Positions 18,078 to 27,393 of a stretch of 64,000 nt of DNA are shown in pieces. The notes below the pieces were generated by a model. It had not been told where the DNA came from. It was given only the letters and a program-made list of their open reading frames with translations, and searched no databases. A program made the translations under genes and the position numbers. The stretch covers positions 4,216,001 through 4,280,000 of the forward strand of contig OY729418.1 in NCBI GenBank assembly GCA_963422275.1, in the 5' to 3' direction. Position 1 is the stretch's first letter. The number at the start of each line of letters is the position of its first letter. This DNA comes from G963422275 sp963422275 (GTDB lineage Bacteria; Pseudomonadota; Alphaproteobacteria; Rhodobacterales; Rhodobacteraceae).

Positions 18078-18956
18078 TTATTTTCGGCGTTCTTGAAGAT
18101 CGTCGTAAAAATAGAAATCATGTGATGTCTTACCAAAAATCGCTTCTCTTTCTTGATCTTCAAGATGTTCTGTCAGCGTTCGCGCAGCACGGAACCAGTC
18201 AACATACTCAGCCTGCAGCCGACATACAGGCCAGTCCGACCCCCACATTACCCGATTTGGTCCGAAACTGCTCAATACGTGATTTACATATGGAGCGAGC
18301 AGGCCAACCGACCAAGGCCCCTCCACACTCGCTACCAAGCCGGAAAGTTTGCAAAACGCCGAGGTTTCCTCTGCAATGCGCACGATACCGGACTTCCAAC
18401 CATCAGTCTCATTCTGGTCGACACCCCCGATCTGCGGCTTCATGCAATGATCGATCACCGCGCGCAAATCTGGGTATCTATGAAACAACTCAAGAAAATT
18501 CTTCAGGTGCTTGGGAAATCCGAGCGCATCAAAACACAGTCCCAAGTCGACTAGAGCCAGAAACGCCCAGTCTAACTCTTCGCGAAGCATCCAGTTGGGA
18601 TCGGGAATGTCCTGTATCATAGGGCGAACGCCCACAAACTTTTCATGCTTGGCGAAACGCTCCAAGTGCCGCAAGTGCGAGGGATTTTCAAAATCCACCC
18701 AGCCCACAACACCTGCAACGAACTGTGTAGCGTCAGCGATTCCAAGAATGTACTCAGTCTCTTCCACAGTTGCAGCCGCCTGCACTAAAATTGTCCGGTG
18801 AACTTTCGTATCCTTCAGCTCAGATTCCAGATCATGTGGCGCATATGCCCGGCAAAGAGTTCTGCTGTCCTTAGGCATCCAGTCATAGTCGCCTCTCGTT
18901 GGATTCCAAAAGTGCTGATGCGAATCGACCCAAACACTTTCCGATGGACTGTTCAT
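18078..18956 (-). CDS. Amidohydrolase-2 family protein (L-fuconolactonase-like)
   Basis: 292 aa metal-dependent TIM-barrel hydrolase. It has the N-terminal metal motif VDSHQHFW, a central AVIDHCMKPQI strand with a histidine ligand, CKLSGL, and the C-terminal aspartate motif VMWGSDWPVCRL. Family members hydrolyse sugar lactones such as L-fucono-1,5-lactone or related ring compounds. With the class II aldolase (26.4 kb), the SDR gene, ribokinase and LacI regulators it suggests sugar or sugar-acid use, but these genes are not contiguous. Its TAA stop lies inside the 8-bp target duplication of IS1595 copy 3, so the reading frame was not altered by the insertion. Confidence 0.8.
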   Translation of the reverse strand: MNSPSESVWVDSHQHFWNPTRGDYDWMPKDSRTLCRAYAPHDLESELKDTKVHRTILVQAAATVEETEYILGIADATQFVAGVVGWVDFENPSHLRHLERFAKHEKFVGVRPMIQDIPDPNWMLREELDWAFLALVDLGLCFDALGFPKHLKNFLELFHRYPDLRAVIDHCMKPQIGGVDQNETDGWKSGIVRIAEETSAFCKLSGLVASVEGPWSVGLLAPYVNHVLSSFGPNRVMWGSDWPVCRLQAEYVDWFRAARTLTEHLEDQEREAIFGKTSHDFYFYDDLQERRK

Positions 18957-19269
18957 CTTGCCTCACTTATTTCACTTTTGCTCGGAGGGCCGCTGTTCAC
19001 AAGTTGATTTCTTTTTCGCAACTATACAATCCCAGCAGGAAGAAACGGAAGCAGGGCTTCCGCAACATTCTCTGAACCTCAGGTTTCATCCGTAGCATGT
19101 TGCAGATGGCAACGATCAAGTTTTGGACTCAACACTGCCATTGCCCAATGCATAGCCCGCAAGAGTCGATTCCGAGCAATCTCGCTTCCATTGCCCTTTT
19201 CAACCGAAAATCTTGATCAATATTTACACACTGGCCACCTCCCCCGCAATTGTGCTGAAATCCAGATTC

Positions 19270-19995
19270 AAGACTGTTGCGAAATGCGCCTCTCCGCCAT
19301 GGACATGTCGCGCTGAAGGGGTGCAAGCACCTGTCATGGTGTTCGATTGAGGGAGAGGGCAATGGATTTCTTCATGACGGTGGTGGCCGAGCGCGTGGAC
19401 CGGGACAGTGCCCTGCGAAAGGTCGGCGCACTGATTGACTGGCAGCGCCTAGCGGCGATCCTCGGCCCGGTGCGGTCACGCCTGAGGCGGGCGCTGCGAT
19501 GTCGACTCGATGATCCGGGTTCTCCTCTTCGGTCAGTGGCATTCGCTGTCGGACCGGGAGTTCGAGCGGGCGCTGACGGTGCGTCTCGACTTCATGCTGT
19601 CAGTCGGCTGGTCGGTGATCAAGCGAAGTCCCGCACGCACGACGATCTGCCGGTTCCGCCGGCTGTTTGTGCTGCGCGGTCTTGACGCGGCGCTTCTGTC
19701 CGAGGGCAGCAGCCAGCTGCAGGAATGCGGCCTGAAAGTCAGGAACGCGCCGGTGGCGAGGGTTTCGTGGAGCAGATCTTCGGCACCCTGAAGTGGCTCT
19801 TCAGGGCAGCGCGGTCCCGGTTCCTGGGGCAGCGGGCGATGGAGGCTAAAACGGCTTTGAAGGCGATGGCCCGACCCTGCCCGATGCGGCGCATCGGGGC
19901 TTGAACCCCCGTGCTTTTTGGGGCCAAAAACGCGTCTGAAAGGCGCTGGCAGCCACCGATCGGTGGCCATCAGGTGTCGCCGTCGGTCTTGGGCA
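19270..19995 (+). mobile_element. Decayed IS5-family element (AAGACTGTTGC type), no clear right end
   Basis: The left end AAGACTGTTGCGAAATGCG is at 19270. From 19362 the plus strand reads MDFFMTVVAERVDRDSALRK, WQRLAAILGPVRSRL, then in other frames MIRVLLFGQWHSLSDREFER and TTICRFRRLFVLRGLDAALL. These are the DUF772-type N-terminal region of an IS5-like transposase, broken by frameshifts. Later fragments include VEQIFGTLKWLFRAARSRFL. Most of the DDE catalytic region is deleted. The right border given is approximate; no terminal repeat was found. Confidence 0.65.
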
Positions 19996-20332
19996 GTACC
20001 GCACGAAACGCCCCCTCCTCCCGCAGCACTCAGCCGACGCTTTCACTGTTTTGCCCTCAGCTAGCAAGGAATCAAATGACAGCTAGCACTTGTTTTGCCA
20101 ATGTCGCTGGCGTTCAATTCACGGTTAAACCGTTCGGAGACCGCCTTAAGATAAAATGTGTCCAACAGTTGACAACGGGTCGAATTGCCGAAATTTCACG
20201 GCAATTGATCGCCCCGTGGGCCCGTGATCCGCGGCACCCAAATGCGGTGCCACGGAGAGCACCGTTGGAGAGATCATTCTTGTAACTTGGCGCGTGGCCT
20301 GCTTGCCCGCTCAATGACCGGTGGTGAATGAA
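19996..20332. other. Intergenic upstream of ribokinase, no gene seen
   Basis: About 340 bases between an IS relic and rbsK. No recognisable gene; it presumably carries the promoter of the ribokinase gene. Confidence 0.35.
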
Positions 20333-21259
20333 ATGTCGCAAAAACGAATCGTAATTCTAGGAATATTTGTTGCTGATACTGCGTACCGCGCGAAACGCCA
20401 GCCCAAGATGGGCGAAACGCTACTCGGGCGTGATTTCAATCTTGGCCCCGGCGGAAAGGGATCAAATCAGGCTGTAGCAGCCGCAAGGCTTGGTTCTGCT
20501 GTTTCATTCATATCCCGGCTTGGCGATGACGAATTTGCAAATATGGCGCGAAGAATGTGGAAGGCCGAGGCCATTGAGCCGCTAGTGATCTCGGATGCGG
20601 CAAGTTTCACCGGCGCCGCATATATTTTTGTGGACGACACCACCGGAGACAATGCAATTATTGTGGTTCCAGGAGCTGCAAGCAATGTCGCTCCCACCGA
20701 TCTCGATCGGAACCGCCATAGAATTGAGGAAGCGGCAATATTCATGACTCAATTGGAGACACCGGTGGAGGCGGCCAAGCGCGGACTAGAAATTGCCAAA
20801 TCAGCGGACGTGACAACTGTCTTGAATCCAGCTCCCGCAGCGCCCTTGGACCGTGAATTGCTGGAACTGTGCGATTATCTGACGCCAAATGAAAGCGAAG
20901 CATCGATTTTGACTGGATTCCCTATCCGGTCAATCCCTGAAGCAAGGTCAGCTGCGGAAGAACTGAGGGATCGCGGAGCAAACTCAGTCATCATTACACT
21001 AGGGAAACATGGAGCATATTTTCACAACGGCAGCCAAAGCGTCCACGTGGAAGCGTATGATGCTGGTAAAGTCGTAGAGACCACAGGTGCCGGAGATTCC
21101 TTCAACGGAGCGTTTGTCCATGGATTGTTGCAAGGTCTTTCTCCCGTCGAGTCTACGCGCTTTGCATGTGTAGCCGCGAGCATCTCCGTCACCCGGCCGG
21201 GGACCGCTCCTTCGATGCCAACGTCCTTTGAAGTCGAACAGATATATGGGCGTATCTAG
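20333..21259 (+). CDS. rbsK: Ribokinase (PfkB family)
   Basis: 308 aa, the usual length. It phosphorylates D-ribose at O5 with ATP. The N-terminal PfkB signature is GPGGKGSNQAVAAARLGS and the C-terminal signature TTGAGDSFNGAFVHGL contains the catalytic aspartate and anion hole. NPAPAAPL and LTPNESEA are ribokinase-like. The start is set at the ATG at 20333 (MSQKRIVILGIF); a GTG 12 nt upstream is possible. It is followed 131 nt later on the same strand by nitrile hydratase genes. No ribose transporter is nearby. Confidence 0.88.
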   Translation: MSQKRIVILGIFVADTAYRAKRQPKMGETLLGRDFNLGPGGKGSNQAVAAARLGSAVSFISRLGDDEFANMARRMWKAEAIEPLVISDAASFTGAAYIFVDDTTGDNAIIVVPGAASNVAPTDLDRNRHRIEEAAIFMTQLETPVEAAKRGLEIAKSADVTTVLNPAPAAPLDRELLELCDYLTPNESEASILTGFPIRSIPEARSAAEELRDRGANSVIITLGKHGAYFHNGSQSVHVEAYDAGKVVETTGAGDSFNGAFVHGLLQGLSPVESTRFACVAASISVTRPGTAPSMPTSFEVEQIYGRI

Positions 21260-21390
21260 GAGGTGTTTGCCTTTTCCGGAACTGGTTTGACCGACTAGGC
21301 CGAGAATTGCCGGGAAATCCTTGTCACGGGAAGAATTTTGGCTAATTGTGCTCTCAGGCTCAGAGACAAGTGGCACGTGACGAGAATAGG

Positions 21391-22011
21391 ATGGTGGTCA
21401 GGCGATACATGGATCCAACTTCTCACAAGCATCTTCCATCGGAGCCTGAACTAAGGGTCAAGGCCTTGGAGACGTTGCTGACAAGGAAAGGTCTGATAGA
21501 TCCGTTGGCCGTGGACGAGATCATAGAGTTCTACGAGCACAAGATCGGACCCCGCCACGGAGCAAGAGTCGTCGCGAAAGCTTGGAGCAACCCACAATAT
21601 TGTGCAAGGCTTCTGGAGAATGCCACGCAGACCGTGGCAGAACTGGGCTATACCGGACGTCAAGGCGAGCATGTAGTCGCCGTCGAAAACACTCCTGAGG
21701 TGCATAACTTGGTGGTGTGTACATTGTGCAGCTGCTTCCCATGGCCTTTGCTTGGCATTCCTCCAGCCTGGTATAAGTCGGACGATTATCGGAGCAGGGC
21801 TGTCCGGGAGCCACAGAAGGTTCTTTCTGAATTTGGGGTTGAGCTGCTGCCTGCCCAACGAGTCCGGGTGCAAGACAGCACCGCCGAAATTCGTTACCTC
21901 GTGATTCCCATGCGGCCTGCCGGAACCGAGGGCTGGGCGGAAGAGAAATTAGCGTCAATCGTCACTCGAGACAGCATGGTCGGCACTGGTCTACCGAAAG
22001 CTCAAGCATGA
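21391..22011 (+). CDS. nthA: Nitrile hydratase alpha subunit, cobalt type
   Basis: About 206 aa. The metal-binding motif VCTLCSC (Cys110, Cys113, Cys115) is complete; Thr at the second position is the form associated with cobalt enzymes, whereas iron enzymes carry Ser. The family hydrates nitriles to amides, with two of the cysteines oxidised to sulfenic and sulfinic acid. FPWPLLGIPPAWYKSDDYRS and RDSMVGTGLP are also typical. Thiocyanate hydrolase gamma is a close relative and cannot be excluded by this motif alone, but the beta and accessory genes favour nitrile hydratase. The start is uncertain (21391 or 21409). The stop overlaps the beta start by 4 nt. Confidence 0.88.
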   Translation: MVVRRYMDPTSHKHLPSEPELRVKALETLLTRKGLIDPLAVDEIIEFYEHKIGPRHGARVVAKAWSNPQYCARLLENATQTVAELGYTGRQGEHVVAVENTPEVHNLVVCTLCSCFPWPLLGIPPAWYKSDDYRSRAVREPQKVLSEFGVELLPAQRVRVQDSTAEIRYLVIPMRPAGTEGWAEEKLASIVTRDSMVGTGLPKAQA

Positions 22012-22685
22012 AGCCGATTCACGACATGGGAGGAAACAGCGGGGCGATGATCAAAGTCGACGAACCAGAACTCCCGGCATTCAAGGAGGCATGGCACGGG
22101 CGGGCCTTGGCGATAACGGTTGCTTCCGGAGCGCTTGGCTTTTGGAACCTTGACACGTCCCGCCACGCACGCGAATGTCTTGGCTGGGATGAATATCAGC
22201 GATTATCTTACTACGAGAAATGGCTTGCTGCTCTCGCGAACCTTCTTGTGGCACACGGATTGACGACAACAGAAGAATTTGCACATCCCGATACTTCTCC
22301 AACCATGAAGCTATGCACCCAAGCTCTTCGAAAGAACGCTGTTCGAAAAGTTCTGGCAACGGGGTCGCCAACAATACGCCAAGTTAATAAGCCAAGCCTG
22401 TTTGCGATTGGTCAGCAAGTAAGCACGAGAGAGGCGAGCAGCAACCAAGTTCATCCCGGCGGCCACACGAGACTTCCAACCTATGCCAGTGGGCGCATTG
22501 GGCGAGTGGTCAGAGACCACGGCGCTCATGTTTTGCCTGACAGCAATGCACATTTCTTGGGCGAGGTACCCGAAACACTTTATTCGGTCGCCTTCAAAGC
22601 AAGAGAATTGTGGGGTACCAGTGTTGGCAATGCCGAAGATGAGGTGATTTTGGATCTATGGGAAAGCTACTTGGAACTAACTTGA
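22008..22685 (+). CDS. nthB: Nitrile hydratase beta subunit
   Basis: 225 aa. It begins MKPIHDMGGNSGAM, matching the family opening (..HDMGG..G), continues with WHGRALAITVASGALGFWNLD and YYEKWLAALANLLVAHG, and ends in the SH3-like barrel (RVVRDHGAHVLPDSNAHFLG, ETLYSVAFKARELWG). It pairs with the alpha subunit at the metal site. The ATGA overlap with nthA indicates translational coupling. A nitrile-to-acid pathway would need an amidase, and none is in this window. Confidence 0.9.
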   Translation: MKPIHDMGGNSGAMIKVDEPELPAFKEAWHGRALAITVASGALGFWNLDTSRHARECLGWDEYQRLSYYEKWLAALANLLVAHGLTTTEEFAHPDTSPTMKLCTQALRKNAVRKVLATGSPTIRQVNKPSLFAIGQQVSTREASSNQVHPGGHTRLPTYASGRIGRVVRDHGAHVLPDSNAHFLGEVPETLYSVAFKARELWGTSVGNAEDEVILDLWESYLELT

Positions 22686-23032
22686 CCAACCTTGCCGGAA
22701 AATGCGACCCGGGTGGATTCAGTCAACCTTGGAATGCTCAACTGTTTGCTATCACATTGGCGCTTTGTGAATCTGGAAAATTCTCTTGGGGGGAATGGGC
22801 AGAAAAACTTGGAAAAAAGCTGGCCAGCAATGTTGGTGGTTCTGGTTCCACCGGCGAAGAAGGATACTATGAGTCATGGATGGACACGATTGAGTCTCTG
22901 CTTGATGAAAGAGGCTTTGTAAATGCCACAGAAATCGACGAGTTTGCAGCGTTGTGGCGTGAAGCGTATCTGGCGACACCCCATGGAGTGCCGGTGCGCC
23001 TAGTGGAAAATGATACAAATCAATCCGATTGA
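22658..23032 (+). CDS. Nitrile hydratase accessory protein (beta-subunit N-terminal homologue, P14K type)
   Basis: 124 aa. The sequence PWNAQLFAITLALCESGKFS, WGEWAEKL, YYESWMDTIESLLDERG and ATPHGVPVRL follows the small activator proteins that load metal into nitrile hydratase; these resemble the N-terminal domain of the beta subunit. The ATG at 22658 gives a 28-nt overlap with nthB; no later ATG keeps the conserved start. With nthA and nthB it completes a three-gene set needed for an active cobalt enzyme. The downstream DNA is IS relic. Confidence 0.85.
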   Translation: MGKLLGTNLTNLAGKCDPGGFSQPWNAQLFAITLALCESGKFSWGEWAEKLGKKLASNVGGSGSTGEEGYYESWMDTIESLLDERGFVNATEIDEFAALWREAYLATPHGVPVRLVENDTNQSD

Positions 23033-23046
23033 ATTGAACCGGAACC

Positions 23047-23253
23047 AAAACTGTTGCGAACTGCATTCATTCGGTCATGGACATGTGCATTGGCGGGCTT
23101 GGGGATCATTCTTATTTGCAATCGGGTGAGAGGTGGATGAATTCCTTCAAGTCGATGGTTGCCGAACGTATGGCCCGGGCAGCGCGCTTCGCAAGGCGGA
23201 CACTCGATGGACTGGCAGTGTCCGGCCCGGTCTTTTGGCCCGGCGCACTCGCG
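23047..23253 (+). mobile_element. 5' end of an IS5-family (AAGACYGTTGC type) relic
   Basis: AAAACTGTTGCGAACTGC at 23047 resembles the left ends at 19270 and 45423, and the downstream stretch encodes NSFKSMVAERMARAARFA, a degraded version of the MDFF..VAERV transposase start. It is interrupted by the next element at the CTAG at 23254. Confidence 0.55.
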
Positions 23254-23257
23254 CTAG

Positions 23258-23980
23258 GTCGTGTACTCATAAAGGAAAAGGGATTCTCTTTCCGGCTCTG
23301 ATGTGATTCAAGCTTTCAAACAGTGGGAGATTGAGGATGCAGGGACGGCACGATCTGACGGATGCGGAATGGGCGATCATCTCGCCGTTGCCGCCTGACA
23401 AGCCGCGGGGCGTTCCAAGGGTGGACGACCGGCGGGTGATCAGCGGGATCTTTCACATCCTGCGCACCGGCACGCCGTGGCGCGACCTTCCAGAACGCTG
23501 CGGGCCGCATTCGACAGTCTGCAACCGCTGGGCCAGGCAAGGGGTGTGGGAGCGCCTGTTCGGGGCGCTGGCGGCGCGCTCGCCGGGGTCTCTTCATCTC
23601 CTCGACGCCTCGGTGGTGCGCGCCCACCAGCACGCCGCGGGCGGGAAAAAGGGGGTCCGGATCACGCCATCGGACGCTCGCGAGGCGGGCTGAGCACCAA
23701 AATCCACGTCGTCGTCGACGGCCTTGGCCGGCCGCGCCATCCTCAAACTCATTGCCGACCACGGCTCTTGCCCCCACATCCCGACCCAACGGGATCGCCG
23801 GGAGCAGCGCTCAGTATCCCATCACCTGTACCGCCAACGCAACCTCGTCGAACGTTTCTTCAACAAGCTCAAGCACTTCCGAGGCATCGCGACCCGCGAT
23901 CACAAGCTTGCAAGAAACTTCCTCGCCGCAATCGCCCTCGCCTGCATCCGCCTCCGGATCAAAACCAATGAGTACACGAC
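23258..23980 (+). mobile_element. IS5-family (IS427-like) element, internally deleted, nested in an older relic
   Basis: 723 bp with perfect 13-bp inverted ends (GTCGTGTACTCAT and its inverse) and CTAG on both sides (23254-23257 and 23981-23984), the target duplication. The plus strand encodes MQGRHDLTDAEWAIISPLPP, TPWRDLPERCGPHSTVCNRW and SVVRAHQHAAGG, then after a frameshift GGLSTKIHVVVDGLGRP. A deletion follows before the C-terminal RNLVERFFNKLKHFRGIATR, containing the DDE glutamate. The central aspartate region is missing, so it is inactive alone. It is the reference for the relic at 5008. Confidence 0.85.
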
Positions 23981-23984
23981 CTAG

Positions 23985-24305
23985 AGCGCAGTTCGACCGC
24001 AAGGTGGTCTGCCGGAGATCAATTGCCAGTTGCGCAAACGCGGTTAGATCTGCTGGAAGTCATCCACTCGGCATCTGCCAACCCCGGAACTGTCTTTGAA
24101 AATCGCAAAACCGGCCGCAAACTAGCTTTCGAGACGGTCTTAAACCGATTATGTTGAATTCGATAACTTGCCTTCGCCCGCCACCCCATGGCGCGAAAGC
24201 ATACGCGAGTCGCGTTAATTCACGAGATAGCGCGTCTCCTATATCCAAAGCTGGATTGAATAGGGAATATCACTCTACGTGTTGACAGTGCTCGCGTTAG
24301 CGCAC
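23985..24305. other. Intergenic between IS and tRNA-Ser
   Basis: About 320 bases with no recognised gene. The left part may be the continuation of the relic interrupted at 23254. Confidence 0.3.
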
Positions 24306-24335
24306 TTGAATGGACCTTGGAAGCCATTGTATAAT
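24306..24335 (+). promoter_or_regulatory. Likely promoter of tRNA-Ser
   Basis: TTGAAT at 24306-24311 and a consensus TATAAT at 24330-24335 are 18 nt apart, and the mature tRNA begins 10 nt after the -10 box. Seen directly; no experimental support. Confidence 0.55.
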
Positions 24336-24345
24336 GTAGGTTGCC

Positions 24346-24435
24346 GGAGAGGTGGCCGAGTGGACGAAGGCGCACGCTTGGAACGCGTGTAGGCGGGAAA
24401 CCGTCTCCAGGGTTCGAATCCCTGTCTCTCCGCCA
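24346..24435 (+). tRNA. tRNA-Ser (anticodon GGA)
   Basis: Full cloverleaf: acceptor GGAGAGG pairs with TCTCTCC, the anticodon stem CACGC/GCGTG encloses TTGGAAC (anticodon GGA), a long variable arm is present as expected for serine, and the T arm reads GGTTCGAATCC. CCA is encoded at 24433-24435. Confidence 0.95.
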
Positions 24436-25364
24436 TTCTATTGCGCCCTTAGATCCCTGCGTCGCAATCGGCGAGTTGTGCCTTGCCCGAACCACCCCGG
24501 CGGCTGCCTCCGTCGCAGCCACCGTCTCCGCCTATCCGACATCGACCGCTCCCCTTCTCTGTTCTGGCGCTCCGCCCCCTGCCGGCGCTTTCATTCGCCG
24601 AATGTCGAGTCGGGTCCAGGCCAGCGCACCGTTCTCTGCCCATAGCCCCTCGCGGGCGACGCCGGCAAACCGGACGATGCCGTCGATCGAGGGCCGGGCA
24701 CGACACGCTCGAACTGGCTAGCTAAAGAATACGTCTCTTCGGCATTGACGCGCCGGAATTGAACCATAGCTGCGAGTGTCGGGGCAAGTTAATTGCCTGC
24801 GGCCAACAGGACACGAATGCCTAGCAACCGAAGGGAGCGGCGACGGCATGAATAGTACCGCCAAGGCGGAAATCATGACGGAACCGGATACGCCCGAAGC
24901 TGGCGCATCGGCGGACGATGGGCCCGAACTAGTGGCTCCCGATGACAAGGGCCTCTGGACGGCGGGCTGTGGAGACGGAACTGGCCCTAAAGGCGAAATG
25001 CAGAACGAAATGACTGCTTTCGCAACGGTCTTCTTCCAGCAAGCCGCTCCCGAAGCAGCCAGACCGTCCTAGCATTGTGAACCCGGCCCGACCGCTTGCA
25101 CATGTCTTGCAGCGCCAAGATATTGAGCATCAAGATGCAGTCCATCGGCGGGTGTCCGCCTCTTCGGCGCTCCTGCCACTCTTGCCTGAAAGCCCTTTAT
25201 CCCGGGCAACGTATTGCCGTAACGCCAGATGTCGAAAAATTGAGGATCGGGGAAACCGGGTTGCATGGCGAACCTTATCGGAAACAAGCTGTCAGGCCAT
25301 GTCACAAACGATGCAAATAAAGATCACCAAGCGATAAAACCCTATTGCCGTCGCACCCGCCGCC
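24436..25364. other. GC-rich stretch without a confident gene, with a solo IS end
   Basis: The first 400 bases are markedly GC-rich compared with flanks, and several frames are open by composition alone. A plus-strand frame from 24848 reads MNSTAKAEIMTEPDTPEAG, acidic and unrecognised, and runs into an IS terminus: AACGGTCTT ends at 25032, the right end of the AAGACYGTTGC family without a matching left end. Nothing is recognised from 25070 to 25364. Confidence 0.4.
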
Positions 25365-26020
25365 TCAAGTCGGCTGCTTAGTCGTCCTCAAGTATGGTAG
25401 AACAGTGTCGAATTCACCAAAACGCTCCTTCGCGTCCTCGTTTGAAACAGCGGGGGTAATGATTACATCGGCTCCCTGCTGCCAGTTCCCCGGCGTGGCG
25501 ACCTGATGGTTTGCGGTCAGTTGGATCGAATCAAGCGCTCGGAGCAACTCATCAAAATTCCTTCCGGTTGTCATCGGATAAGTCAGCGTCAACTTGATCT
25601 TTTTGTCTGGGCCAACGATGAAAACCGAGCGAACGGTGGCATTGTCAGCTGGTGTGCGCCCCTGCGCCGTGTCCCCCGCTGCCGCAGGTAACATGTCGTA
25701 CAGTTTTGCCACCTTCAATTCCGGATCACCTATCATCGGATAACCGACCTTGTTGCCGGAAAGGCTTTCAATGTCCGATTTCCAGCGATGATGATCGTCC
25801 ACGGGGTCCACGGAGATCCCGATAATCTTGGCATTCCGCTCTGCAAACTTGTCGCTAAGTCCAGCCATTATTCCCAGTTCAGTCGTGCAGACCGGGGTGA
25901 AGTCTTTGGGATGAGAGAAGAGAATCGCGTAACCGTCCCCAATCCATTCATGGAAGTGATGGGGCCGTCGGTTGTGTCGGCCGAAAAGTCAGGAGCCATG
26001 TCATTGATGCGAAGAGACAT
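25365..26020 (-). pseudogene. 1-Cys peroxiredoxin (Prx6-like), one frameshift near the N-terminus
   Basis: From the ATG at 26020 (AAGGA upstream) the frame reads MSLRINDMAPDFSADTTDGP, then loses register near 25953-25960. One base is missing relative to the frame that continues FHEWIGDGYAILFSHPKDFT, then PVCTTELG with the peroxidatic cysteine, and runs in frame to 25365. The total of 656 nt is one short of 219 codons, the normal size of the family. The C-terminal half (GRNFDELLRALDSIQLTANH, ATPGNWQQGADVIITP) is well conserved. It is either a recent inactivating deletion or a sequencing error. An internal ATG at 25868 would lack the catalytic cysteine. Confidence 0.82.
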
Positions 26021-26392
26021 TTTTCAGTTCCTTTTCGTTACAGAAGGGAGATACATTGAAACTTAGTTTTCCCAAGACCAAAATCAAGCTTGAATATCGC
26101 GCGGCATCGCCAGATTCGTAAAAAAACCCGAGGCATCCGACCGAAGCGATGGCAAAACCCTGATTCATGTTGTTTGCAACGTGAGTATTCCCTGAGGTCC
26201 ATCAGCAAACCAGTGCAGCACTGACAAAGGAATGGCATCTAAGTTTTCAACGCAGTCGTTCGCGTTCAAGTACGGGGTCAGCGGCAAGTTCGCTATTTGG
26301 AAGAAGCACCTTCGGAATTGGTGGAGAGTTAGCCCGCAAATCCACATTCTTCGTCAACGCAAGCAACAGAATTGGTGACCCCGAACGCATCG
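26021..26392. other. Intergenic, no recognised gene
   Basis: About 370 bases between the peroxiredoxin start and the aldolase stop. A 60-codon minus-strand frame (26165-26347) has no recognisable motif. Confidence 0.35.
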
Positions 26393-27157
26393 TCAAGTCG
26401 CATAATTGGAATCGCTTTCATCAAGCATTGCTTTCAATTCGGCAAAGTGCCGTTCCGCCTGTTCAGGATAGCATTCGATCTCGGAGGCAGTCTTCTCGGC
26501 GATTTCGTCTGACAGCACACGAAGCGGCCGTCCAGTTTGAAGGGCACGTATGTAAATTTCCGCTGCCCGTTCGAAGTAGTACAGCCGGTTGAATGTGTCA
26601 GCAACGCTGTCACCTATCACTACTACGCCATGATTGCCCATCACCAGCACCTTAACCCTCGGGTTTGAAAGCAGCTTTGAACAACGTGTCCCTTCTTCCT
26701 CAAAGGCCAGACCTCCGAATCTGTCGTCAACATGGTGCCTGTTGAAAAACATCGCCGTATTCTGATCGATGGGTTGGAGCACGGAGTCATCGAGGCTTGC
26801 CAGTACTGTGGCGAATACCGAGTGAACATGCATGACGCACCGTGCCTGTGGGCAGTTTCTGTGAATAGCGCCATGAAGGGCCCAAGCGGTAGGATCAGGC
26901 GCTCCGGGAGACTGTGGGATTGCCGAATCTTTTGCATCTAGAAGCAATAGTTCAGACGCACGAATTCTGGAGAAATGCATCTGGTTTGGATTCATCAAAA
27001 ACTGCGTTCCATCCTTGTTCACTGCCAGGCTAAAGTGGTTGGCAACGGCCTCGTGCATGCCCAAGCGCACAGTCCATCGGAAGGCGGCCGCTAGATCGAC
27101 CCTTTGAAGCCAGCAGTCAATGTTTGCCGGCATTGATTTAACGGTTGCAACTGTCAT
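26393..27157 (-). CDS. Class II aldolase/adducin family protein
   Basis: 254 aa. The fold is indicated by MHEAVANHFSLAV, the zinc-ligand pair in VMHVHSVFATVLA, and VLVMGNHGVVVIGDSVADTF with a further histidine. Bacterial members include L-fuculose-phosphate aldolase and ribulose-phosphate epimerases, but this adducin-type subfamily often has no assigned substrate. It is the last gene of the long minus-strand block and is separated from alaX by about 240 nt. Aldolase chemistry is a family inference. Confidence 0.8.
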   Translation of the reverse strand: MTVATVKSMPANIDCWLQRVDLAAAFRWTVRLGMHEAVANHFSLAVNKDGTQFLMNPNQMHFSRIRASELLLLDAKDSAIPQSPGAPDPTAWALHGAIHRNCPQARCVMHVHSVFATVLASLDDSVLQPIDQNTAMFFNRHHVDDRFGGLAFEEEGTRCSKLLSNPRVKVLVMGNHGVVVIGDSVADTFNRLYYFERAAEIYIRALQTGRPLRVLSDEIAEKTASEIECYPEQAERHFAELKAMLDESDSNYAT

Positions 27158-27393
27158 TTCAATCTCTGCATCATTCGATCAAATCACCAATCGCCAGAGG
27201 ATGAGAATGGTGAATCTCGCACTTCTCCTCTTCACCCGGATAATTGTCCGGAGCGACTCTTTCCGGCATACTCGCACCTGTATCGTTGGGTTGGCTACGA
27301 ATCGCTCTTTCGAAAATTCTCGCGGCCTATTTTGGGGTCCCGGAGTGTAACTCTGCCGACCCAGCGCACTCGTCGTGGATCAGCAAGAAATTG

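Noticed and set aside
24449..24948. Several long open frames after tRNA-Ser
   Set aside because: The stretch is very GC-rich, so all frames are open; none has a recognisable domain.
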